Shown one piece after another: positions 1-6,228 of a DNA stretch of 7,170 bases. Both the position numbers and the translations under genes were made by a program. How positions within the stretch are numbered: position 1 is the first letter of the stretch; every line of letters starts with the position of its first letter. The DNA comes from Clostridiales bacterium. GTDB taxonomy: Bacteria; Bacillota; Clostridia; Oscillospirales; Acutalibacteraceae. The DNA lies in the NCBI GenBank assembly GCA_019419895.1, contig JAHZIE010000028.1, forward strand, positions 1 to 7,170, given 5' to 3'. Under the pieces are notes generated by a model, which was not told where the DNA came from, did no database searches, and was given only the letters and a program-made list of their open reading frames with translations.

Positions 1-1
1 A

Positions 2-1030
2 AAAGTGCGGATTGGAAATCTGGTGGTAGGGGGAGGAGCCCCGATTTTGGTGCAATCCATGCTGAATGTACCGGCGGGGGATATCGATGGAAATATAGCT
101 CAGGCCAAGGCTTTGGAAGCGGCGGGTTGTGAAATCATTCGTGTTGCCATTCCTGACCGGAAGGCAGTCTCCCTTATTCCAGCGATCAAAAAGGAAGTAA
201 AGGCTCCTTTGGTGGCGGATATCCATTTTGATTATCGGCTTGCCTTGGATTCCGTTGCCGCCGGCATTGACAAAATCCGCATCAATCCAGGCAATATTGG
301 AGATAAGGAAAAAGTGAAGGCTGTGGCCGATGCCTGCCGTGGGAAGAATATCCCTATCCGCATTGGGGTAAATTCCGGTTCGGTTGAGAAGGAAATTCTT
401 GCGAAATATGGACGGCCCTGCCCTGAGGCATTGTGTGAAAGCGCGCTGTATCATGCTTCCCTTCTGGAAGCATGTGATTTTGACAATATTGTCCTTTCCT
501 TGAAATCTTCCTCTGTTCAGGATATGGTGGAGGCCTACGAGCTGGTGGCGGTGCGGTGCGGCTATCCCCTGCATTTGGGTGTGACCGAAGCTGGAACAGA
601 GCGGATGGGAATTTTCAAATCCGCCGCGGGGATCGGTTCCCTCCTTCTCCATGGAATCGGGGACACCATCCGGATCTCTCTGACGGCGGAGCCTGTCCGT
701 GAGGTTGCGGCGGGCTTTGATCTTCTGCAGGCTTTGGAGTTGCGGCAGAGGGGCTGCCGGATTATTTCCTGCCCAACCTGCGGCCGGACCAAAATTGGGC
801 TGATCCCATTGGCGGAGGAAGCGGAAAAGAGGCTTGCAGACTGCCGGAAAAATTTGAAGGTTGCGATTATGGGCTGTGTTGTCAATGGCCCGGGGGAAGC
901 GCAGGAAGCGGATATTGGAATCGCGGGCGGCGACGGATGCGGTATCCTTTTTAAAAAAGGACAGGTGTTTAAAAAGGTTCCGGAAGATCAGCTTTTGGAT
1001 GCGTTATTGGAAGAGATTGATAAGCTTTAG
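2..1030 (+). CDS. ispG: 4-hydroxy-3-methylbut-2-en-1-yl diphosphate synthase (IspG/GcpE), 5'-truncated by window edge
   Basis: IspG performs the penultimate step of the MEP isoprenoid pathway in the cytosol: reductive ring opening of methylerythritol cyclodiphosphate to HMBPP, using a [4Fe-4S] cluster and electrons from ferredoxin or flavodoxin. Numbering from the codon at base 5, the sequence shows the family motifs GAPILVQSM near residue 11, VADIHFDYR ending at 78, RINPGNIG at 92-99 and GVNSGSVEKE at 121-130. The cluster ligands are in place: CPTC (C256, C259), C291 in GCVVNGPGE, and the glutamate E298 of that motif. The TIM-barrel and C-terminal cluster domain are both complete, and there is no large insertion as in the plant-type enzyme. 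The GTG at base 5 is read here as an internal valine, because family members have roughly 10-15 residues before this point (typically a basic stretch) and the frame is open to the window edge. The gene ends with TAG, 48 bases before polC, so co-transcription is likely. Confidence 0.97.
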   Translation, partial: KVRIGNLVVGGGAPILVQSMLNVPAGDIDGNIAQAKALEAAGCEIIRVAIPDRKAVSLIPAIKKEVKAPLVADIHFDYRLALDSVAAGIDKIRINPGNIGDKEKVKAVADACRGKNIPIRIGVNSGSVEKEILAKYGRPCPEALCESALYHASLLEACDFDNIVLSLKSSSVQDMVEAYELVAVRCGYPLHLGVTEAGTERMGIFKSAAGIGSLLLHGIGDTIRISLTAEPVREVAAGFDLLQALELRQRGCRIISCPTCGRTKIGLIPLAEEAEKRLADCRKNLKVAIMGCVVNGPGEAQEADIGIAGGDGCGILFKKGQVFKKVPEDQLLDALLEEIDKL

Positions 1031-1060
1031 GAAAGAAAACTGACAGTAAATAGTTGAAAA

Positions 1061-1070
1061 GAGGATGGGA
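1061..1070 (+). promoter_or_regulatory. Probable polC ribosome binding site (weak)
   Basis: A purine-rich stretch, GAGGATGGGA, lies before the polC ATG at 1079. Its GGGA core is 8 bases from the start, while the better GAGG core is 14 bases away, so this is not an ideal Shine-Dalgarno site. An in-frame TGA at 1055-1057 and the absence of any other in-frame start codon between it and 1079 fix the polC start. The ATG inside this stretch (1065) is out of frame. No promoter-like pair is visible in the ispG-polC gap. Confidence 0.55.
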
Positions 1071-1078
1071 AGCAGTCC

Positions 1079-4000
1079 ATGGGAAAACGCAATTTGCAGT
1101 CTTTTTTGGAGGATTTCGGCGTGATTGACGCCGGGCTGAAGGTGGTGGAGCAAGGCGAAATTTTGGATATGCAGCTGGATTTTGACGAGAGGATGATCGA
1201 TATTTCGGTCGCCTTTCCGGAGATCCTGGAGAGAAGCAAGCTTGCTTATGTGGAGCGCCTGATCGCTTCCTCCAAGCTTCAGCTCAGAGGCTGCCGGATA
1301 CATCCCAAATATCCGGAAGAGGCTTTGACAGCGGATTATTTCCCCAATTTGGTAGAAGAGCTTTCCCTGCGGCACATCAGTGTCAACGGTACCCTGACAG
1401 GGGCGGCCGCGAGAATTGAGGGGGACAGGTTCATTATCACCCTCACCCATGGCGGATATTCCGTGATTGAGGCGAAAAAGTTTGACAAGGAGCTCGCCAA
1501 GCTCATTCAAGAGCAGTTTGGCCGCCATATGGTGGTTGATTTTGACGGAAAGCTGCTGATGGACTGCACCACGCCGGAATATCAGGCTGAGATGGAAAAA
1601 CACCAGGAGGAAAGAAAGCGCCAGCAGGATCATGCGGTAGTAAAACAGTATAAGGAAGAGAAAAAGGTCATAGAACGGCGCCAGAATGCCGAGGTCCCGC
1701 AATTCAGTATCCGTGGGGAGGAACATAAATATCCGGAAATTGTGATGGGAACGGCCGTGCCGATTTACGGCAAGCGGATAACAGCGCAGCCGATGCCTAT
1801 TTCACGTCTCAGTGCGGAAACCACCACCGCGACAGTGTGGGGCGATGTTTTCTTTACGGAATTTAAAGAAACCAGGGATCAGAAGAAATTTATCATTACC
1901 ATCCAGATCACCGATTACACCAGTTCTGTGGCCCTCAAGCTCATTGTGGACAAGAAAAAGGCCGAACCCCTGCAGGCGATATCCAATGGAATGGCCCTCC
2001 TTGTCAGCGGAAGCTATGACTTTGATACATTTGACAGGGAATATTCTCTCAGGGCAAGGGATATCTGTACAGTAGAAAAGGCGAAGATTGTGGATGACGC
2101 GCCGCAAAAGAGGGTGGAGCTGCATATGCATACCAACATGTCCGCCCTGGACGCTCTGACTCCGGCAAGCGCCTTAGTAAAACGCGCTTATGACTGGGGG
2201 CATCCGGCGGTTGCCATCACCGATCATGGCGTGGTGCAGGCCTTCCCGGAAGCGATGAATGCCGTCAAGGATATCAGGAAAAAGGGCGGCGAGATGAAAA
2301 TTATTTACGGCGTTGAAGCCTATTTTGTCAACAATATGGTGCCGGTTGTCAGTAACGCCCCAGATTTGCCACTGGATACTTCCTACATCGTTTTTGATCT
2401 TGAAACGACCGGGCTGGGGGCTGCGTCAGAGAGGATGACGGAAATCGGCGCCGTAAAGATAGCCGACGGAGCGGTACAGGATAAGTTCAATATTTTTGTC
2501 AACCCTGAAAAGTCCATTCCTCCCAAAATCACGGAGCTTACCGGTATCACCAATGATATGGTAAAGGACGCGCCCAAGGAAGGGGAGGCGCTTCGGCAGT
2601 TTATGAAATTTTGTGGGGAAAACCCCATCCTTGTGGCCCACAACGCTCCCTTTGACACCTCTTTTATCAAGGCGGCCGCCAGAAGAAATGATGTGGATTT
2701 TCCCTTCTCTTCCATTGATACGGTGCCCTTGGCCCGTTCCCTTCTGCATGGGCTGAAAAATTATAAGCTGGATACGGTGGCCAATGCCCTTAAGCTTCCC
2801 CCTTTCCAGCATCACCGCGCCTGTGACGATGCAAAGGTTTTGGCGGATATTTTTCTTCTCCTTCTGGAAAGGGCGAAAGAGGATATTCACGTCAATAAAA
2901 TTTCCGAACTGAATACCTCGCTTGCCGGCGGCGATCCTAAAAAGATCCCATCCTATCACCAGATTATTCTGGTAAAAAACAGTGTGGGCTTAAAAAATTT
3001 ATACCGTCTGATATCAATGAGCCATTTGGATTATTATTACAAGCACCCAAGAATTCCCAAGACCGAGTTGATAAAGAACAGGGAAGGTCTGATTATCGGT
3101 TCCGCCTGTGAGGCCGGTGAGTTGTTCCGCGCCATTTTGGACGGGGCTTCCGACAATGAGCTGATGGATATCGCCAAATTTTACGACTATCTGGAAATTC
3201 AGCCCATCGCCAACAACCAATTCCTCCTGCGTCAAGGGACAGTGGACAGCGAAGAAAAACTTCGTGATTTTAATCGGAAAATTGTCTGGCTGGGGGAAAA
3301 GCTCAACATTCCAGTTGTGGCCACCTGCGACGTGCATTTTATGGAACCATGGGACGACGCTTACCGTATGATTTTGCAGGCCGGGCAGGGATATACCGAT
3401 GTGGAGAACCAGCCACCCCTTTATTTCCGCACCACGCCGGAAATGCTGGAGGAGTTTTCTTATCTGGGCAAGGAAAAAGCTTTTGAGGTGGTCGTCACCA
3501 ATACCAACAAGATTGCCGATATGATTGAGGAAGTGGAACCGGTGCTTGGCGGATTTTATCCTCCCCAGATCGATGGCGCTGATGAGGATATCCAAAAAAT
3601 TTCCTGGAGCAGGGCAAAGGAGCTCTACGGGGATCCTCTTCCCGACGTGGTGTACCAGCGTCTGAAAAGAGAACTGGATTCCATTGTCAAGCACGGCTTT
3701 GCTGTTTTGTATATGACGGCTCAGAAGCTGGTAGCCGATTCTGTCAAGCACGGATATCTGGTCGGTTCCCGTGGTTCTGTCGGTTCATCTTTCACGGCTT
3801 CCATGCTGGGTATTTCGGAGGTCAATCCCCTGCCGCCCCATTATGTATGCCCCAAATGCCGCCACAGTGAATTTTTTACAGACGGCAGCTATGGATCGGG
3901 TTTTGATCTTCCTGATAAAAACTGTCCGGTTTGCGGAACGCCTTATGATCGTGACGGCCATGAAATTCCCTTTGAGACCTTCCTGGGGTTCGATGGGGAC

Positions 4001-5437
4001 AAGGTTCCCGATATTGATTTGAATTTCTCGGGAGAATATCAGGCAAACGCCCATAAATATACCGAGGTTCTTTTTGGAAGCTCCAACGTTTTTAAAGCTG
4101 GGACAATCGCCACCATTGCGGAAAAAACGGCGGAAAGCTTTGTAAAAAAATATGCGGAACAGAAGTCTATTTCCTACAGCAAGGCGGAGATATCCCGGCT
4201 TGCGGCCGGGTTTACAGGGGTGAAACGGACGACAGGCCAGCATCCGGGAGGCATGATTGTCGTTCCGCGCTACAAGGATGTTTATGATTTCACTCCGGTA
4301 CAGAGGCCTGCCGACGCTACGGATTCCGACACCATTACCTCCCACTTCGATTTCCATTCCATCCACGACAACATCTGTAAGCTGGATATTCTGGGACATG
4401 ATGTGCCGACAATTTACAAATATTTGGAGGAGAATACGGGAATTCCGGTGATGGAGGTTTCCATGAGCGATGAGCAGGTGATGAAACTGTTTGTCTCCAC
4501 GGAGCCGCTGGGCGTGAAGCCCGAGGAAATTGATTCTCAGACCGGTACCTTTTCACTGCCTGAAGTTGGCACCAATTTTGTCAGGAACATGCTGATTGAA
4601 TGCCAGCCGAAAACCTTCACCGATCTGCTTCAGATTTCAGGTCTGTCACACGGCACCGACGTCTGGAATAACAATGCCCAGGATTTGATTAGAAACAAGG
4701 TCTGCACCATTTCCGAGGTTATCGGTACGCGTGACAGCATCATGACTTATCTGATCCACAAGGGCTTGGAACCCAAAATGGCCTTTAAAATTATGGAGAT
4801 CGTCCGTAAAGGCAAGGCGACCAAGCTTTTGACGGAAGAGCATATGCAGGCCATGAAGGAGCATGGCGTTGAACAATGGTACATAGATTCCTGCATGAAA
4901 ATCAAGTACATGTTCCCAAAGGCCCACGCCGCGGCTTATATGATTGCGACTCTTCGTCTGGGATGGTATAAAGTGCATCGGAAGGTTGCCTATTATGCGG
5001 CCTATTTCAGCGCCAAGCCGGAGGATTTTGACGCGGCCTCCGCCCTGAAAGGGAAAGAGGTGGTCAGGGCCAAGATGGATGAGATCAAGCACAAGGGATT
5101 TGACGCCACGGCCAAGGAAAAGGCCGCTATTCCGGTTTATCAGATCATCAATGAGATGCTCTGCAGGGGAGTGGAGCTTTTGCCCATCGACCTCTATAAA
5201 TCTGACGCGAAACGCTTTTTGGTGGAGGACGGGAGGATCCGACTGCCTTTTGGCGCCCTTCCAGGCGTTGGCGGCGCTGCGGCCCAGAGCCTTCAAGATG
5301 CCAGAGAAGGAGGGGAATATATCTCTGTGGATGATCTGCGCATCCGCGCCAAGGTGTCAAAATCGGTGATTGATCAACTGGAAGAATGCGGTGCCTTAAA
5401 GGATCTCCCTCAAACCAGTCAGATGACTTTCTTTTAA
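1079..5437 (+). CDS. polC: DNA polymerase III alpha subunit, gram-positive PolC type
   Basis: PolC is the replicative polymerase of Firmicutes and carries its own 3'-5' proofreading exonuclease. The 1452-residue length fits the family (B. subtilis PolC is about 1437). Domains in order: N-terminal region 1 to about 215; OB fold about 245-335; PHP domain starting with H349-x-H351 and resuming after the exonuclease with CDVH (D751, H753); DEDDh exonuclease inserted in the PHP domain, with D440 and E442 in FDLETTGL, D526 in HNAPFD, and H579 and D584 in HHRACDD; polymerase with GSRGSVGSS at 896-904, a zinc ribbon (C924, C927, C949, C952), catalytic D978 and D980 in PDIDLNF and D1103 in KLDILGHD, plus TTGQHPGG at 1051-1058; and a C-terminal helix-hairpin-helix-like part near LPGVGG. 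The protein ends in QMTFF (1448-1452), which resembles the sliding-clamp-binding motif at the B. subtilis PolC terminus. All expected catalytic residues are present and no intein or frameshift is seen. The gene is probably expressed with ispG and stops at the terminator at 5525-5585. Confidence 0.98.
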   Translation: MGKRNLQSFLEDFGVIDAGLKVVEQGEILDMQLDFDERMIDISVAFPEILERSKLAYVERLIASSKLQLRGCRIHPKYPEEALTADYFPNLVEELSLRHISVNGTLTGAAARIEGDRFIITLTHGGYSVIEAKKFDKELAKLIQEQFGRHMVVDFDGKLLMDCTTPEYQAEMEKHQEERKRQQDHAVVKQYKEEKKVIERRQNAEVPQFSIRGEEHKYPEIVMGTAVPIYGKRITAQPMPISRLSAETTTATVWGDVFFTEFKETRDQKKFIITIQITDYTSSVALKLIVDKKKAEPLQAISNGMALLVSGSYDFDTFDREYSLRARDICTVEKAKIVDDAPQKRVELHMHTNMSALDALTPASALVKRAYDWGHPAVAITDHGVVQAFPEAMNAVKDIRKKGGEMKIIYGVEAYFVNNMVPVVSNAPDLPLDTSYIVFDLETTGLGAASERMTEIGAVKIADGAVQDKFNIFVNPEKSIPPKITELTGITNDMVKDAPKEGEALRQFMKFCGENPILVAHNAPFDTSFIKAAARRNDVDFPFSSIDTVPLARSLLHGLKNYKLDTVANALKLPPFQHHRACDDAKVLADIFLLLLERAKEDIHVNKISELNTSLAGGDPKKIPSYHQIILVKNSVGLKNLYRLISMSHLDYYYKHPRIPKTELIKNREGLIIGSACEAGELFRAILDGASDNELMDIAKFYDYLEIQPIANNQFLLRQGTVDSEEKLRDFNRKIVWLGEKLNIPVVATCDVHFMEPWDDAYRMILQAGQGYTDVENQPPLYFRTTPEMLEEFSYLGKEKAFEVVVTNTNKIADMIEEVEPVLGGFYPPQIDGADEDIQKISWSRAKELYGDPLPDVVYQRLKRELDSIVKHGFAVLYMTAQKLVADSVKHGYLVGSRGSVGSSFTASMLGISEVNPLPPHYVCPKCRHSEFFTDGSYGSGFDLPDKNCPVCGTPYDRDGHEIPFETFLGFDGDKVPDIDLNFSGEYQANAHKYTEVLFGSSNVFKAGTIATIAEKTAESFVKKYAEQKSISYSKAEISRLAAGFTGVKRTTGQHPGGMIVVPRYKDVYDFTPVQRPADATDSDTITSHFDFHSIHDNICKLDILGHDVPTIYKYLEENTGIPVMEVSMSDEQVMKLFVSTEPLGVKPEEIDSQTGTFSLPEVGTNFVRNMLIECQPKTFTDLLQISGLSHGTDVWNNNAQDLIRNKVCTISEVIGTRDSIMTYLIHKGLEPKMAFKIMEIVRKGKATKLLTEEHMQAMKEHGVEQWYIDSCMKIKYMFPKAHAAAYMIATLRLGWYKVHRKVAYYAAYFSAKPEDFDAASALKGKEVVRAKMDEIKHKGFDATAKEKAAIPVYQIINEMLCRGVELLPIDLYKSDAKRFLVEDGRIRLPFGALPGVGGAAAQSLQDAREGGEYISVDDLRIRAKVSKSVIDQLEECGALKDLPQTSQMTFF

Positions 5438-5486
5438 CCAAAGAGACAATGCTGGCTAAAGGTATCATCCTGAGGGCCGGATGTTC

Positions 5487-5505
5487 CAACTGAATTATCC
5501 AGTTG
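5487..5505 (+). repeat. Small stem-loop in the polC 3' untranslated region
   Basis: Perfect 6-base arms, CAACTG at 5487-5492 and CAGTTG at 5500-5505, enclose a 7-base loop. No T-run follows, so this is not a terminator by itself. It lies between the polC stop and the main terminator and could be incidental or affect the mRNA 3' end. Confidence 0.35.
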
Positions 5506-5524
5506 TATTAGATTTAATGAAAAA

Positions 5525-5585
5525 CGCTGTTATTCTTTATACTTTCCGATTTATCGGGAGAATAAAGAATGGCGGCGCTTTTTTT
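5525..5585 (+). terminator. Rho-independent terminator of the ispG-polC unit
   Basis: A 16-base outer stem pairs 5525-5540 with 5562-5577, counting three G-U pairs. The nine-base half nearest the loop (ATTCTTTAT with ATAAAGAAT) is perfect. After a small internal loop, an inner stem TTCCGA/TCGGGA closes a TTTA loop. The stem is followed by one C and then seven T residues (5579-5585). It starts 87 bases after the polC stop, which fits transcription termination for the upstream genes. Confidence 0.93.
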
Positions 5586-5730
5586 GAGGGGCGAGAAAAT
5601 TGATGGAAGTGGCAAAATTTTTCAGAGGTGGTGGCAGTGAAAGTTTTTGAATTTCAGGTGATTTGTCGGATTTAACCTTTAGGAGAAATTTGGAGCATTG
5701 ATTGGAAGGAGAAAAAGGAGAAAAGAAACA

Positions 5731-5759
5731 TTTAAAAATATTCCAAAATCTGCTATAAT
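5731..5759 (+). promoter_or_regulatory. Candidate sigma-A promoter with extended -10, no gene assigned
   Basis: The -10 element TATAAT (5754-5759) is a perfect consensus match and has TG one base upstream (an extended -10). A -35-like TTTAAA (5731-5736, 4 of 6 matches to TTGACA) sits exactly 17 bases away. Transcription would start near 5766. No credible gene follows for about 460 bases, so the product could be a small RNA or a long leader reaching hisZ. The region is AT-rich, so a chance match is possible. Confidence 0.5.
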
Positions 5760-5914
5760 AAAAACAACAGAATGGATGAGGCAATAGAGATGTGAGGCAT
5801 AATATTCGATTTTGCCGAACGGATTGGTTTCAACCGGAGAGAATGATAATACGCCCTCCTTTTTTCAAGAATATAAATACAAAATTGGAGAATCTGTATC
5901 CAAATTTTTCATAT

Positions 5915-5957
5915 AAAAAGCCGCTCATATTGCCAAAGAAAGGCAATATATAGCGGC
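5915..5957 (-). terminator. Strong hairpin, best read as a minus-strand (possibly bidirectional) terminator
   Basis: GCCGCT (5920-5925) pairs with AGCGGC (5952-5957), and ATATTGCC (5927-5934) pairs with GGCAATAT (5942-5949). A 1-by-2 internal loop separates the two helices and the 7-base loop is AAAGAAA. On the minus strand the stem is followed at once by five T residues (5919-5915), a normal terminator tail. On the plus strand the tail is GGAATTTTATC, which is weaker but could give some termination. No convincing gene lies on the minus strand upstream of it within the window. Confidence 0.65.
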
Positions 5958-5976
5958 GGAATTTTATCATAGTCTC

Positions 5977-5988
5977 TACCTGGAGGTA
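5977..5988. repeat. Short perfect palindrome-like site TACCT-GG-AGGTA
   Basis: Five-base arms flank a GG centre, forming a compact dyad that could be a protein-binding site or chance. It contains a GGAGGT Shine-Dalgarno-like core, but no start codon falls at a suitable distance: the next ATG is at 6005, 17 bases after the core, and opens only a 17-codon frame. Confidence 0.2.
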
Positions 5989-6021
5989 AGCGCGGCATAT
6001 AAAAATGGAAAAAAGAATTGG

Positions 6022-6056
6022 AGCGGATAATTCGGTAATTTTGAACTGCGTCCGCT
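6022..6056. repeat. Inverted repeat with AGCGGA/TCCGCT arms
   Basis: Six-base perfect arms (6022-6027 and 6051-6056) enclose 23 bases, within which TTC (6031-6033) can pair with GAA (6043-6045). On the minus strand a T-rich stretch including six T residues follows some 8 bases after the stem, so it could be a poor minus-strand terminator. The long loop makes a stable structure less certain. Confidence 0.35.
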
Positions 6057-6140
6057 AATTTCCTATTTTCTCTCTTGTATCTGCGGGCCGGTATCAAGTT
6101 TTGAAATATATCTCTAAGAAAATAGAAAAAATTTGCTGGC

Positions 6141-6210
6141 TTTATCGGCGATAAATGTTTGACAAGCTTAACTTTATTATGATATTATATTAGTGTGATA
6201 AATCGATAAA
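6141..6210. promoter_or_regulatory. Cluster of GATAAA/TTTATC hexamers around the hisZ promoter (possible operator)
   Basis: TTTATC (6141-6146) and GATAAA (6150-6155) form an inverted repeat with a 3-base GGC centre just upstream of the -35 element. Two further GATAAA copies (6197-6202 and 6205-6210) stand in direct repeat just downstream of the expected transcription start. This placement on both sides of the promoter fits an operator, but no regulator is known from the window and AT-rich DNA produces such hexamers easily. Confidence 0.35.
6159..6188 (+). promoter_or_regulatory. hisZ promoter (sigma-A type)
   Basis: A perfect TTGACA -35 (6159-6164) is followed after 18 bases by TATTAT (6183-6188, 5 of 6 matches to TATAAT). 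Transcription would begin near 6195, giving an untranslated leader of about 34 bases. That is too short for a T-box or an attenuator, so control at this promoter would have to be by a DNA-binding protein or be absent. Confidence 0.75.
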
Positions 6211-6216
6211 GAATAA

Positions 6217-6222
6217 AGGGAG
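6217..6222 (+). promoter_or_regulatory. hisZ ribosome binding site
   Basis: AGGGAG, a near-consensus Shine-Dalgarno sequence, lies 6 bases before the ATG at 6229. This supports that start, which also matches where the family's N-terminal TPEGTRD motif begins. Confidence 0.85.
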
Positions 6223-6228
6223 AAAGCT

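Larger units (their letters stand above)
5438..6228. other. Non-coding spacer between polC and hisZ
   Basis: This 791-base stretch is AT-rich compared with the flanking genes and has no reading frame on either strand that resembles a protein. It holds the polC terminator, an orphan promoter-like sequence, two inverted repeats, the hisZ promoter and possible operator boxes, listed separately. Between about 5586 and 5730 I see only purine-rich sequence with Shine-Dalgarno-like runs (for example GGAGAAAA repeated at 5708 and 5717) that are not followed by a useful start codon. No T-box antiterminator motif (the TGGNACCGCG type), no histidine-codon leader peptide and no riboswitch that I recognise is present. 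Confidence 0.8.

Noticed and set aside
944..958. CCTTTTTAAAAAAGG-like A/T run near the end of ispG as a frameshift or slippery site
   Set aside because: The frame continues through it with normal IspG C-terminal sequence to the expected stop. It simply encodes a Phe-Lys-Lys stretch.
5..1030. GTG at base 5 as the true ispG start
   Set aside because: The frame is open to the window edge and the family has additional residues before this conserved point. There is also no room to see a ribosome binding site, so truncation is the simpler reading.
1004..5489. Several long open frames opposite or within polC, for example 1004-1726, 3014-3751, 3785-4399 and 4646-5296 on the minus strand
   Set aside because: They lie entirely or mostly across an intact polC with all family motifs, carry no recognisable domain, and are expected shadows of a long mid-GC gene.
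5449..5493. 14-codon frame just after polC
   Set aside because: It is very short, has only a weak purine stretch before it, and runs into the small stem-loop. There is nothing to support translation.
5603..5650. 15-codon frame after the polC terminator, with GAGGGG upstream
   Set aside because: The Shine-Dalgarno-like run is over 10 bases away, no promoter lies between it and the terminator, and the peptide is too short to judge.
5551..5784. 77-codon minus-strand frame in the spacer
   Set aside because: It needs a TTG start, runs across the polC terminator and the orphan promoter, and its composition is that of translated AT-rich non-coding DNA.
5909..6097. 62-codon minus-strand frame
   Set aside because: It starts with TTG without a ribosome binding site and runs through both inverted repeats, including the whole hairpin at 5920-5957.
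5586..6228. T-box leader or histidine attenuator upstream of hisZ
   Set aside because: No antiterminator consensus is found and no leader peptide with a run of His codons. The promoter at 6159-6188 leaves only about 34 bases of leader.
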